Assembly: GCA_947465645.1 (NCBI GenBank) | Contig: CANIBQ010000018.1 | Coordinates: 1 to 64,000, forward strand | Reading direction: 5' to 3' | DNA length: 64,000 nucleotides | Origin: Acidobacteriota bacterium | GTDB lineage: Bacteria; Acidobacteriota; Vicinamibacteria; Vicinamibacterales; UBA2999 | Shown: positions 1-7,735 of the stretch, one piece after another | Position numbering within the stretch: the first letter of the stretch is position 1 | Layout: each line of letters starts with the position of its first letter | Notes under the pieces: generated by a model | The model's database searches: none | Seen by the model: only the letters and a program-made list of their open reading frames with translations | What the model was told of the DNA's origin: nothing | Made by a program: the position numbers and the translations under genes

Positions 1-1098
1 CCTCGCCGCCGGGCTCAAGCGGGCCGGATCGATGCGGTTGCCGACGAAGGGGGCGCCGAGGGTGATCTGCCGCCCGGCGTTGCACGCCGGCGACGCGAGC
101 GTCGTGAAGTCGCCCGCGAGCATCTGCGCCGTCGGCACGTACGAAATGTTGCTGGTCGGCACCTGGCGCAGGATGGTGCCCTGGTAGCCGGCAAAAAAGA
201 ACAGCCTATCGCGGACGATGGGGCCGCCAATCGTGCCGCCGAACTGGTTGCGCCGGAGGCCGTCGTCCTTCTGCTTGCCATCGGGTCCAATCGCAGCAAA
301 ATGTTCCGGCGCGTTGAACCGCCGATCGCGCAGGAACTCGAAGCCGCCCCCGTGGAACACATTGGTCCCCGATCTGGTCACGGCGTTTACCGACGCGCCC
401 GACTTCACGCCGTTGTCGGCGGAGAGGCCGCTGGTCGCTACCTGGAACTCCTGGAGCGCATCGGGGAACGGCATCGGCAGCCCGGCGTTGGTCTGCGGGT
501 TGTTGTGCTCCGCCCCGTCCAGCGTGTAGGCCACGCCGCCCGGCAGACCGCCGGCGACCGATATGTACACGCCGCCCGGCACGCCACGTTCCGTCGCGCC
601 CGTCTGCACGGCGGCGCCGGCGAGCACGATCAGGTCGGTGACCTGGCGTCCCTGCAGCGGGAGTTCGAGAATGTTCTCGTTGGAGACGACCGAGCTGATG
701 CCGGCGCTGCGGACGTCGACGAGCGGCGCCGCGGCGTCGACGGTGACCGACTCCTCCAACGAGCCAACGGCAAGCGACGCGTTGACGGTCGGCGCCCCGC
801 CCACCTGCAGGACGATGCCCGTCTGCACGTAGGTCTTGAATCCCTGGAGCGCGACTTCGAGTCGGTACGGCCCGGTCGGAAGGTTCGTCAGCAGGTAGCC
901 TCCCGTTTCGTCGCTCACGGCCGTGCGAACGAGGCCCGTGTCGGTCTGCGTCACGGTGACGGTCACGCCGGGCAGCACGGCGCTGCTTTCATCGCGAACC
1001 GTGCCGCTCAGCTGCGCTGTTGCCTGGGCCCAGGCGGCGCCGGCGGTCAGCAGAAGGATCAACGCGCCGCGCGAACAATAGCTCAGACACCCATTCAT
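1..1098 (-). CDS. Oar-like TonB-dependent receptor, N-terminal part (cut by window edge)
   Basis: Reading leftwards from ATG at 1098, 366 codons stay open to the window edge. A signal peptide ends near AAWA-Q (residues 21-25). A carboxypeptidase-regulatory-like beta-sandwich domain follows at about 28-110, with motifs SGAVLPGVTV-like and LPTGPYRLEV. The plug region then carries ELPLQGRQVTDL and YTLDGAEHNNP, and the barrel begins with FGGTIGGPIVRDRLFFF. This is the same subfamily as the receptors at 34136, 37466, 42113 and 50020. Receptors of this type sit in the outer membrane and take up or display large substrates using TonB energy; the substrate is unknown. A GAGGA ribosome site lies 9 bases before the start. 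The C-terminus lies outside the window. Confidence 0.9.
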   Translation of the reverse strand, partial: MNGCLSYCSRGALILLLTAGAAWAQATAQLSGTVRDESSAVLPGVTVTVTQTDTGLVRTAVSDETGGYLLTNLPTGPYRLEVALQGFKTYVQTGIVLQVGGAPTVNASLAVGSLEESVTVDAAAPLVDVRSAGISSVVSNENILELPLQGRQVTDLIVLAGAAVQTGATERGVPGGVYISVAGGLPGGVAYTLDGAEHNNPQTNAGLPMPFPDALQEFQVATSGLSADNGVKSGASVNAVTRSGTNVFHGGGFEFLRDRRFNAPEHFAAIGPDGKQKDDGLRRNQFGGTIGGPIVRDRLFFFAGYQGTILRQVPTSNISYVPTAQMLAGDFTTLASPACNAGRQITLGAPFVGNRIDPARLSPAAR

Positions 1099-1524
1099 GA
1101 TGTGAAATCCTCGTGTCCTCTGGTAGGCATACGGTCACTCACGGAGCGTCGGCTGTGACGCATCCGGACCCTTATTGGCTTATTGGCAGAACTGGGATTA
1201 GCCGAACGACGGGATATCGGAGGGTATCCACCGTTTCGGAAGGCCCTTATACCACTTATGGCGTGAAGTGCCAAGCCAGAGGTCGGCTTGCCGCCGCTGA
1301 TACCCACTCGCTGCGCTCGACGGATTATTGCGCAGTTCCTTCTCGGCGGCATCAACCTTAATGGTTGCTCTCTTCACCGCCGAATGCGGTCAGATGGTCA
1401 CCATCCGGGCAGCAAACGCCCATCAGGTTCGTCAGAAGTCGCAGCGAGCTGGGGGTGTGTATCCCACTGGTGGCTTGACGCGCAAGGAAGAGTGACAGGA
1501 AGCGATACAGTGACTTGAACATGA
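1099..1524. other. Intergenic region, no gene seen
   Basis: Several short open frames cross this 426-base stretch but none has a signal peptide, a recognisable motif or a convincing ribosome site. On the minus strand it must hold the promoter of the receptor starting at 1098; I see a doubled CCAATAAG motif (about 1168-1185 when read on the minus strand) but no clear -35/-10 pair. It precedes the cytochrome remnant at 1525. Confidence 0.5.
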
Positions 1525-1728
1525 AGCGGCGCCGGTGTAGACTGCGCCGCGCGCCAGCCGGCAGTCATCTACGCAAGCCAGACAGTCACCTCTTCGGATT
1601 ACCGCGCCCTTCCGTGGGTCGGCGTAACGATTTCCGTCAGCTGCCAGGTGACGTGGGTGGACTGGTCAATCACGATCAACGTGGCGTCCGTGCAGCCGAA
1701 TGCGGCGATCGACGCGGCGCGGTGTGCG
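1525..1728 (+). pseudogene. Decayed 3' end of a reaction-centre-type diheme cytochrome gene
   Basis: The frame reading through 1525-1728 has no start and no heme motif, but its translation aligns without gaps to the last about 60 residues of the intact cytochrome at 4525-5688. It has SDYRALPWVGV against SDYRDIPGLGV, QVTWVDW against EVTWTNG, and SVQPNAAIDAAR against SLQPNVAIDDAR. The next residue is a stop (TAA 1729-1731) where the intact gene has R-P, and a Pro-rich tail follows in frame. The heme-binding N-terminal half is missing. The remnant ends about 50 bases before the DUF6152 gene at 1779. A small cytochrome fragment with its own function is possible but unlikely without start or heme. 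Confidence 0.7.
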
Positions 1729-1778
1729 TAACCCGCACCGCCGCGGTGAATCTGGTGACTGTGTAACCGAGGTATGAC

Positions 1779-2204
1779 ATGAAAAGCTATCTGTTCGTGG
1801 CCGGCGTGTTGAGTCTTGGGGTGCTGGCGAGCGTGCCGGCCTTGGCGCATCATGGCAATGCGGCGTATGCCGACGAGATCACGGAGTTCAAGCAGGCCAC
1901 GGTCACGAAGTTCGCGTGGGCCAATCCGCACGTGCTGATCAATTTCGACGCAACGGATGCGAAGGGCAACGTCGTCCAGATGGTCGTCGAGAGCGCGGCG
2001 CCCCAGGCGCTCCGGCTGATTGGTTGGGAGAAGGCGTCACTCATGCCCGGCGACGTCATCACCGTTCGGATGTACGTCGTCAAGAACGGCAACAACGCCG
2101 GCCGGCTGCAGAAGATCACCCTTGCCGATGGCAGCGAGCTACGTGACACGCAGCTTGGCGGAGATGCGCCAAAGACTCGGTACGATCCCGAGGCCGGGAA
2201 GTAG
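1779..2204 (+). CDS. DUF6152 family exported protein
   Basis: A 141-residue protein of a family with no assigned function. The signal peptide ends at A-L-A, so the mature protein would start with His24-His25. The family core follows: an NPH motif at 49-51, a conserved GW before a basic-threonine stretch, then PGD and a glycine-rich beta region ending in LADGSELRDTQ. The predicted fold is a small all-beta domain; I think OB-like or beta-sandwich, but cannot test it. A GAGG ribosome site (1769-1772) lies 6 bases before ATG. Three bases separate it from the DLSGxW gene downstream, so the two are very likely co-translated. It most resembles the DUF6152 protein at 4019. Confidence 0.9.
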   Translation: MKSYLFVAGVLSLGVLASVPALAHHGNAAYADEITEFKQATVTKFAWANPHVLINFDATDAKGNVVQMVVESAAPQALRLIGWEKASLMPGDVITVRMYVVKNGNNAGRLQKITLADGSELRDTQLGGDAPKTRYDPEAGK

Positions 2205-2207
2205 CAC

Positions 2208-3032
2208 ATGAGAACGCATTCCATCGTCGTCGCGGTCGTCGTGCTGGCGTGCCTGGCCACTATGGCGGGTCGCGCTCAGCAGCGCAGAGGCCCCGAGGGG
2301 TTCCTTCGCGAGGGCATCCCCAGGATGCCGAATCCTCCTGGACCGGCTCCCACCCGCGATCTCTCAGGGGTGTGGGTTGGACCGATAGACAACAAGCCCG
2401 ATCCGGTGCCGCCGATGACGCCGGCCGGCGAGGCGCTGTTCAAGGAGCGGAAAGCCTACGGGGACGCCAGCAGGAACGCCGTGGGAGCGTCCAACGATCC
2501 GTTCGTCACCTGCGATCCTCTCGGGTTCCCTCGCAATCTGCTGGCCCATGCCATTAGCAGCCGCGGGCGCTTTATTTTCGGTTCCGCCCCGGACCGTCTC
2601 CTTGTCGCCTACGAGCATCAGCGCGTCTGGCGTGAGATCTGGATGGACGGACGGGCGCTCCCAAAAGCCGTGGACGTGAGGGGTGCGCCCGAGTCCAGAT
2701 ATTACGGCCATTCAGTTGGTCGCTGGGAAAACAACAATACGCTGGTCATCGATACGACCGGCGTGGATGAACGACCCTGGCTGGATGAAGCCGGTCGCCC
2801 GCGCAGTTCCTCAGCACGCATCCAGGAGCGGTACACGCGTCTCGACCAGTACAACCTGCAACTGACGGTCACGATCGACGATCCAAAGTTCTACGCGAAG
2901 CCGTGGACGTGGATGCGGGCGAACTTCTACTGGGTGATGGGCCAGGAATTTGCCGAGACGTTCTGCATCCCGTCAGAGGGGATCTCGTATCGCGACTCGC
3001 TCGCCAGGCCGTCGGGGATCGAGATCCGATAG
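2208..3032 (+). CDS. DLSGxW-family exported protein
   Basis: 274 residues, with a signal peptide cut near GRAQ. It is the first member in this window of a family I cannot name. Family features: DLSGVW near residue 50; NDPxxxCxPxGxPR with one conserved Cys; an EIWMDGRALP motif; GHSVGRWENNNTLVIDT; a TIDDPKxxxKPWT segment; and a final Cys near the C-terminus (ETFCIP). The GxW near the start followed by many short beta strands recalls lipocalin-like barrels, which is inference. It is a close relative of the next gene; the gap to the DUF6152 stop upstream is 3 bases. No catalytic motif is apparent, so a binding or chaperone role is as plausible as an enzyme. Confidence 0.85.
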   Translation: MRTHSIVVAVVVLACLATMAGRAQQRRGPEGFLREGIPRMPNPPGPAPTRDLSGVWVGPIDNKPDPVPPMTPAGEALFKERKAYGDASRNAVGASNDPFVTCDPLGFPRNLLAHAISSRGRFIFGSAPDRLLVAYEHQRVWREIWMDGRALPKAVDVRGAPESRYYGHSVGRWENNNTLVIDTTGVDERPWLDEAGRPRSSSARIQERYTRLDQYNLQLTVTIDDPKFYAKPWTWMRANFYWVMGQEFAETFCIPSEGISYRDSLARPSGIEIR

Positions 3033-3117
3033 CGAGCCGCCGTCAATGCGTTGACCGCTGGTTTAGTCGAGCGTTGCTCTGCCGGGTTGAGTGCGCGGAA
3101 CAGACAGGGAGCAGATG

Positions 3118-3978
3118 ATGCGAAAGACGAGCACGGGCATACTTGCAGGCGTCGCGGGCGTGGTGTTCCTTTCGGCGCTGGCAGCCGCTCAGGCCGCTCC
3201 AGACAATGCGCCACGTTCGCCGTGGAAATATTATCCGGAGGATGCGAGGGCGAACGTCGGACCCGGCGGGCCCGCGCCCAGGCGCGATCTCACCGGGACA
3301 TGGGCAGGAGAGTCATCTGGCGCGGGTGTGAAGAGGCTCGTCCCCCCCGAAAGGCCGGCACCGCTGACGCCGTTGGGCAAGGAGTTGTTCGATCGGAACA
3401 AGGCGGAAAGCAGTGGGGTCCTCATCGGCCAGTCGAACGATCCTCATGTCCGATACTGCGATCCGTTTGGTTTTCCCCGGAACATGAACGACCAGATTCG
3501 TTCGATGACGATCGCGGCCGGGCCGGACCGGACCTTTATCATGCTGAAGTTCATGACCATCTGGCGTGAGATCTGGATGGACGGGCGAGCTCTTCCTACC
3601 AATGTCGGCGGCAGGGGCAGGGACGCCCACGATCCGACCTACAATGGCTACTCGGTGGGCCGCTGGGAGGACGATTACACCTTCGTGGCGGAGACCACCG
3701 GCATGGCCGCGGAGACCTGGGCCACCGAAGGTGGGTATCCCCATAGCGTCGATGCGCGCGTGACCGAACGCTTTCATCGCTCCAGCAAGAACGATCTGAC
3801 GCTGACGATGACCATGGACGACCCGAAGCTCTACACCAGGCCGTTGCGTCTCGGGGAAGTGCATTTCCGGTGGATTCCGAGCCAGACCTTCTTCGACTTT
3901 ACCTGCATTCCATCGTCGGTCCAGCAGTACTTGAGGGAAGTGGCCGATCCGGCCAGCAATCCCGGTGCGGCACGCTAG
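3118..3978 (+). CDS. DLSGxW-family exported protein
   Basis: 286 residues from the second of two adjacent ATGs (3115 and 3118). The AGGGAG at 3106-3111 gives better spacing to 3118, and the signal peptide (RKTSTGILAGVAG, cut near AAAQA) starts there. Conserved points are DLTGTWAGES, SNDPHVRYCDPFGFPRN, EIWMDGRALP, GYSVGRWEDDYTF, MDDPKLYTRPL and FTCIPSS. It is the nearest relative of the gene at 2208 (shared CDPFGFPRN/CDPLGFPRN and C-terminal CIPS), so the two look like a tandem duplication. A C7 run at 3342-3348 lies early in the gene. Its stop overlaps a repeated intercistronic leader that leads into the DUF6152 gene at 4019. Confidence 0.85.
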   Translation: MRKTSTGILAGVAGVVFLSALAAAQAAPDNAPRSPWKYYPEDARANVGPGGPAPRRDLTGTWAGESSGAGVKRLVPPERPAPLTPLGKELFDRNKAESSGVLIGQSNDPHVRYCDPFGFPRNMNDQIRSMTIAAGPDRTFIMLKFMTIWREIWMDGRALPTNVGGRGRDAHDPTYNGYSVGRWEDDYTFVAETTGMAAETWATEGGYPHSVDARVTERFHRSSKNDLTLTMTMDDPKLYTRPLRLGEVHFRWIPSQTFFDFTCIPSSVQQYLREVADPASNPGAAR

Positions 3979-3980
3979 CG

Positions 3981-4000
3981 AATCCGCCGTCGCGCGGATT
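3981..4000 (+). promoter_or_regulatory. Leader hairpin in front of DUF6152 gene
   Basis: AATCCGC and GCGGATT form a perfect 7-bp stem around a 6-base loop, 7 bases before the GGAGG ribosome site (4008-4012) of the gene at 4019. The surrounding leader, starting at the TAG stop of the previous gene, has related copies at 3030-3055 and 4479-4509. It could tune translation or mRNA stability; it has no T-run and is not a terminator. Confidence 0.4.
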
Positions 4001-4018
4001 GATTTCTGGAGGTCCAGG

Positions 4019-4447
4019 GTGAAAAAACAAATTCTGATGGTGGTGGTCTTGGTCGCCGGACTCGCGGTGATTGACACTCCATCGTTTGCGCATCACGGTA
4101 ACGCGGCGTTCGACCTGGGCAAGCCGGTCGTGTTGAAGGGCGCCGTGGTGACGGAGTTCCGCTGGATCAATCCCCACCCGCTCATCAAGGCGGATTACAA
4201 AGACGAAAAGGGCAACGTCCAGCAGTGGACGATGGAACTGGGTAGCACGGTGTCGGCTCAGCTCATCGGCTGGAGCAGAACGACGCTTCAGCCCGGAGAC
4301 GTCGTCACGCTGTACGTCTGGCAGGCGAAGACGGGCGTTCACGTTGGACGCTTCAACAAGGTCGACCTTGCCGACGGCACGACGATGCGCGATACCCAGA
4401 CCGGCGGCGACGACGGCGGGCGCGCGGACTCGGGCCTGCGTCAGTAA
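4019..4447 (+). CDS. DUF6152 family exported protein (GTG start)
   Basis: 142 residues from GTG at 4019, chosen because GGAGG (4008-4012) sits 6 bases upstream and the signal peptide begins there (VKKQILMVVVLVAG). The more upstream ATG at 3965 would add a charged extension overlapping the previous gene. The cleavage site S-F-A gives a mature start of His25-His26. NPH lies at 51-53, followed by GWSRTTLQPGDVV and LADGTTMRDTQTGGDD. The C-terminal DTQ-GGD block is shared only with the protein at 1779. Here the pair order is reversed, DLSGxW first and DUF6152 second. It is the last gene of the plus-strand group 1779-4447; the cytochrome gene at 4525 is convergent. Confidence 0.88.
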   Translation: MKKQILMVVVLVAGLAVIDTPSFAHHGNAAFDLGKPVVLKGAVVTEFRWINPHPLIKADYKDEKGNVQQWTMELGSTVSAQLIGWSRTTLQPGDVVTLYVWQAKTGVHVGRFNKVDLADGTTMRDTQTGGDDGGRADSGLRQ

Positions 4448-4466
4448 GCACGCAGGCCGCTTTACA

Positions 4467-4510
4467 GCGGGGAGCAGATGCGACCGCCAGACGAATTGAT
4501 TTCCGGAGCG
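4467..4510 (+). other. Possible deletion scar: leader sequences of neighbours without a gene
   Basis: The 77-base gap between convergent genes holds GGGAGCAGATG at 4470-4480, matching the ribosome site and start of the gene at 3118. This runs straight into GCGACCGCC...AATTGATTTCCGGAG (4479-4508), which matches the leader of the gene at 4019 (GCGAATCCGCC...ATTGATTTCTGGAG, 3978-4011). The only frame from the ATG at 4478 is 15 codons long. I read this as the joined remains of a lost neighbouring unit; chance similarity is possible because the matches are short. Confidence 0.3.
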
Positions 4511-4524
4511 CCGCAACTTCTACA

Positions 4525-5688
4525 TTAGCGAGCGGCCACTGGCGCCGTGGGTCTGACGAACCTGGCGTCGTCAATGGCGACGTTCGGCTGCAACGACGTG
4601 ATCTTGTACGTGGACCGCCCATTGGTCCACGTCACCTCCCACGTATAGGGAAGCTTCACGCCTAGGCCAGGGATGTCGCGGTAATCGGAATACACGACAC
4701 TAATCGGCACCGTGCCCACGGCCGTCGTGGAATACCGCACGGATCGCACCAGCAAGCCTGTCTCTTTGTCGAAATACAGTTTGACGCTGGACCCTGCCGG
4801 TGTCTTTCCTTCGATCACATCCACCGGGCGGCCGTCAATCCTGAGCGACGGGAAGCCGGTTCGCCAGTTCGTCAGGACCTGCTTGATCTGACCGGGGAAC
4901 GCCAGTTGGGCGTCCAGACGGGCTCCCTCCAGTGCCGCCCCTACCAGCGAGATCAGCGGCACGGGCGTCAGGTCAGAGGGACCCGCAGCCCACGCCTCCC
5001 GCCCAGCAGAGGTGGTCGTGCTGTCGCCAGCGCGCATGTGAACCACCGCGGCGCGCCTGTCCGGCGCCTTGGCGTATACGTCCATCGGAACTTGCTCGAA
5101 GTCGGAATCAAACCCCTCGGACGTCCCCTTGGCCGTATAGCTGGTGAGCCTGGCCGCAGCCGCGGCGCCGCCGATGGCCTGGATGTACCGATCCAGGATT
5201 TGCTCGGCCGTAATCGTGATGCGCACGTTCGCATTCGGTGCGATCTCATCGGGATCGTCGTCCGGCGGCACGGAGTACTGCACCGCCAGGCTGGGGATGG
5301 CTTTGGGCCTTGGGCTGCCGCGATGGCAGGTGTAGCAGGTTACGGTCGGTGCCCCACTGAAGTTGGCGCGATTGATCGCGTTCACCATCAGGATCATCCG
5401 GAGCGTTGTCTGCTTGAGGGGTGTATCCTCGGCGTAGCTCGCCCAATCGCCGCCGCCGGCGTGGCAATCCGAGCAGTTCAGAGCCAGTGAGGCTGAGAAA
5501 AAGCCCATCGTCTCCATGAATTCCTTGACGGGAATCCCACGGAGTAGCCGGACGTTCTTGAAGGCCTGCTCCGACAACATCGGCTTCGGCTCGGCTGGAG
5601 CGGCAGGGCCAGTCTGGCCGCGAGCGAGCGTCGCTCCCAGCAGGCAGAGTGTCAGCGTTCCCGCCAAATACAAGCGCCGTCCGCTCAC
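4525..5688 (-). CDS. Diheme c-type cytochrome, reaction-centre-cytochrome-like family
   Basis: 387 residues with a signal peptide ending near ARGQ. Two heme c motifs, CSDCH (72-76) and CYTCH (118-122), lie in the arrangement LSEQAFKNVRLLRGIPVKEF...MGFFSASLALNC. This is typical of the proteins databases label photosynthetic reaction centre cytochrome c subunit family, which also occur widely in non-phototrophs. Residues from about 160 on form a second domain (EQILDRYIQAIGG, then beta-rich, YFDKETGLLVRSVRY, YSDYRDIPGLGV) resembling outer-membrane lipoprotein-sorting/LolA-like folds. It is probably a periplasmic electron carrier or redox sensor; the partner is unknown. Paralogues are the intact gene at 19434 and the remnant at 1525. 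Confidence 0.88.
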   Translation of the reverse strand: MSGRRLYLAGTLTLCLLGATLARGQTGPAAPAEPKPMLSEQAFKNVRLLRGIPVKEFMETMGFFSASLALNCSDCHAGGGDWASYAEDTPLKQTTLRMILMVNAINRANFSGAPTVTCYTCHRGSPRPKAIPSLAVQYSVPPDDDPDEIAPNANVRITITAEQILDRYIQAIGGAAAAARLTSYTAKGTSEGFDSDFEQVPMDVYAKAPDRRAAVVHMRAGDSTTTSAGREAWAAGPSDLTPVPLISLVGAALEGARLDAQLAFPGQIKQVLTNWRTGFPSLRIDGRPVDVIEGKTPAGSSVKLYFDKETGLLVRSVRYSTTAVGTVPISVVYSDYRDIPGLGVKLPYTWEVTWTNGRSTYKITSLQPNVAIDDARFVRPTAPVAAR

Positions 5689-5899
5689 CAGGTCCTCCCA
5701 TCAACCGAGAATATCGAGAATATGTAGAGCCGCAGGACGCCCCTGTCCGGCGCGCTCAACGTGGCCGCCGGCAAAGCGAGCAGGGCATGTACACTAGGGC
5801 AATATACAATCGTTTCCGCCAGCCTGCGCAACGCGTTGCAGCCGCGCACACAGCGGATTCGTTCAAGGGCCGCTCGAAGAGGCGGCTTCGGAATCGCAT

Positions 5900-6331
5900 A
5901 TGACTTCCAGGACAATATCCGGGTTCATCCTTGGCGTGTTCGCGGTCGCCTGCGCGGCCACCGCTCCCGTGTCGGCGCACCACTCGTTCAGCGCGGAGTT
6001 CGACGAGAAGAAATGCGGTGAGTACACGGGCACCCTGGTCGGCGTCGACTGGCAGAACCCGCATCCGTATTTCTTCGTCGAAGGCAAGGGCGCGACCGGC
6101 GCGCAGGCGAAGCTGACGTTCCAGACCTCGTCGATCGCGAACATGACCCGCGGCGGCACGCCGAGGGCGTACTTCATGAAGAACATGGGGAAGACCGTGA
6201 TTGTCAGGGCCTGCTCGTCGTTGAACGGCACCGACAACCGGTTCGCCGCCTCGTGGGTCAAGCTGCCCGAGGAAACCGTCCCGCACCGCACCGGCCAGGA
6301 CGTCGAACGTATCTTCGGCTCGAATAATTAG
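5900..6331 (+). CDS. DUF6152 family exported protein, two-cysteine subtype
   Basis: 143 residues. The signal peptide is cut after V-S-A, giving a mature start of His27-His28. NPH is at 53-55. Unlike the copies at 1779 or 7342 it has a cysteine at 39 (EKKCGEY) and another in VRACSSLNGTDNRFA, and ends with the TGQDVERIFG motif. This subtype is shared with the pair at 45422 and 53338, so a disulfide in the mature protein is likely. The next gene begins 64 bases on; the gap is filled by an inverted pair of REP-like hairpins, and the TAG stop abuts the first hairpin. Confidence 0.9.
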   Translation: MTSRTISGFILGVFAVACAATAPVSAHHSFSAEFDEKKCGEYTGTLVGVDWQNPHPYFFVEGKGATGAQAKLTFQTSSIANMTRGGTPRAYFMKNMGKTVIVRACSSLNGTDNRFAASWVKLPEETVPHRTGQDVERIFGSNN

Positions 6332-6384
6332 GCGGGTCCGAAAGGACCCGCCCCTACGTGTAGGCCGGGTCCTGCGGACACGGC
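6331..6384. repeat. Inverted pair of GTAG-headed REP-like palindromes
   Basis: The first hairpin is GGCGGGTCC/GGACCCGCC (6331-6339 and 6344-6352) with a GAAA loop, followed by CTAC (6354-6357). The second is headed by GTAG (6360-6363), with stem GCCGGGTCC/GGACACGGC (6364-6372 and 6376-6384). The heads meet at the palindrome CCTACGTGTAGG. A GTAG head followed by an imperfect palindrome, in head-to-head pairs, is the usual form of REP elements mobilised by RAYT transposases. The second stem ends exactly at the GGGAG ribosome site (6385-6389) of the next gene, so it could affect its translation. Confidence 0.7.
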
Positions 6385-6395
6385 GGGAGTGTCAC

Positions 6396-7256
6396 ATGAG
6401 ATTGCGAGTCGGCAATCGGGCGCAGGTGTTCGGGGTTCTTGGCGCGGTCGCTCTGCTGTCCAGCGTGGCGGTGGCCCAGCGCCCGGCGGCGCCGGCAGGG
6501 GCGGACCAGAAGCCGCTGGTCGAGGCGATCGGCACGACCGATCCGGGTCCGCTCCCTCCGGGTGGACCGACGCCGAGGATGTCCGACGGCAAGCCGGATT
6601 TCTCGGGCATCTGGTTCTCCGGCGTCATCGGTCGCCCAAGTGCGTGGAGCCGGACGCGGCCGGAGCGGATCGTCGAGGATCCGGTGCCGTTCAAGCCCGA
6701 GGTCGCCGCGAAGATCAAGAGCCTCACCCGCGCCGAGCTGGAGGCGCTGGATCCCACGGTCAACTGCCTGCCGCGTGGCGTACCGGGCATGTTCACCATG
6801 AACCCGCACCCGAGCGAGATCGTCACCAAGCCCGGCACCTTCATCCAGCTGGTCGAAGCGGGCAACCAGTGGCGGAAGATCCACACCGACAAGCGGCCGC
6901 ATCCGGAGTACCCCGACCCGCTGTTCAACGGCAACAGCAGCGCGTGGTGGGACGGTGACACGCTGGTCATCGACTCGGTTGGCTTCGACGAGCGCACCTG
7001 GGTGTCGGGCGGCGCCTGGCACCATAGCGACGAGCTGCGGGTGATCGAGCGAATCCGCCGCCCCTCGCTTAACTACCTCGAATATCAGTTCTCGGTGACT
7101 GACCCCAAGGTCCTCACCAAGCCATGGACCTCCGGCTGGCGGAAGTTCTCGCTGGCACAGGTCGACGATCGGCTGCTCGAGAACTACTGCACCAACGAAC
7201 AGAATTCTGACCAGTTCCGCAAGCTGGTCGACCAGGAGGCCGGGAAGAAAGAGTGA
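6396..7256 (+). CDS. DLSGxW-family exported protein
   Basis: 286 residues. GGGAG (6385-6389) is 6 bases before ATG. The signal peptide is cut near VAVAQ, followed by a Pro-rich linker with PLPPGGPTPRMSDGKPD and then DFSGIWFSG. Other family points are NCLPRGVPGMF (conserved Cys), KIHTDKRPHPEYPDP, the variant WWDGDTLVIDSVGFDERTW, VSGGAWHHSDELRVIERIRR, VTDPKVLTKPWTSGW and ENYCTNEQN. The PPGGPTPR linker and the YCTNEQN end place it with the proteins at 45850 and 53766, which also follow two-cysteine DUF6152 genes. This partner-subtype matching suggests the two proteins contact each other. Confidence 0.87.
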   Translation: MRLRVGNRAQVFGVLGAVALLSSVAVAQRPAAPAGADQKPLVEAIGTTDPGPLPPGGPTPRMSDGKPDFSGIWFSGVIGRPSAWSRTRPERIVEDPVPFKPEVAAKIKSLTRAELEALDPTVNCLPRGVPGMFTMNPHPSEIVTKPGTFIQLVEAGNQWRKIHTDKRPHPEYPDPLFNGNSSAWWDGDTLVIDSVGFDERTWVSGGAWHHSDELRVIERIRRPSLNYLEYQFSVTDPKVLTKPWTSGWRKFSLAQVDDRLLENYCTNEQNSDQFRKLVDQEAGKKE

Positions 7257-7341
7257 ACAGCGGCGCCCCCTGACGCGGAAAACACACGAAATTGACAGCA
7301 AGAGCGGGGGATGACACACTCCCCCAGAGGAGAACGCTGCT

Positions 7342-7725
7342 ATGAAATGGAAGCCCTTTCTGCTGGTAGTGGCCGCCGTCGCGGTGGCGATTGGTTCGCA
7401 GTCCGCTCTCGCACATCACGGTGGCGCGGCCTTCGACCAGTCCAAGCAGGTCACGTTCCAAGGCACTGTCACCGAGATGCAGTACGCCAATCCGCACGTC
7501 CTCGTGTACTTCGACGTGAAGGACGGCGAGGCCGCGGGACAGAAATGGTCAGGCTGGCTGACGGCGCCCAACAAGCTTGCGCGCGCGGGCTGGAACAAGC
7601 GGACGCTGAACCCCGGCGACCAGATCACGATTAGCGGCACTCCGCACAAGGATGGCAGCCACATCATCCAGATCCGGAAGCTCGTAGGTCCGGCGGGCGC
7701 TGCACTGCCGCTCTCCGAGAACTAG
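7342..7725 (+). CDS. DUF6152 family exported protein
   Basis: 127 residues, no cysteine in the mature part. The signal peptide is cut after A-L-A, so the mature protein begins His25-His26-Gly-Gly. NPH is at 50-52, followed by GWNKRTLNPGDQITISG and an HKDGSHIIQIRKL strand. A CAGAGGAG ribosome site lies upstream. It is the shortest typical member here, lacking the DTQ-type tail. Ten bases separate it from the DLSGxW gene at 7736. Confidence 0.9.
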   Translation: MKWKPFLLVVAAVAVAIGSQSALAHHGGAAFDQSKQVTFQGTVTEMQYANPHVLVYFDVKDGEAAGQKWSGWLTAPNKLARAGWNKRTLNPGDQITISGTPHKDGSHIIQIRKLVGPAGAALPLSEN

Positions 7726-7735
7726 GGGGACGCGC

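Noticed and set aside
1515..1766. 83-codon frame across the cytochrome remnant
   Set aside because: It is in a different frame from the segment that aligns to the cytochrome and has an Arg-rich, motif-free translation.
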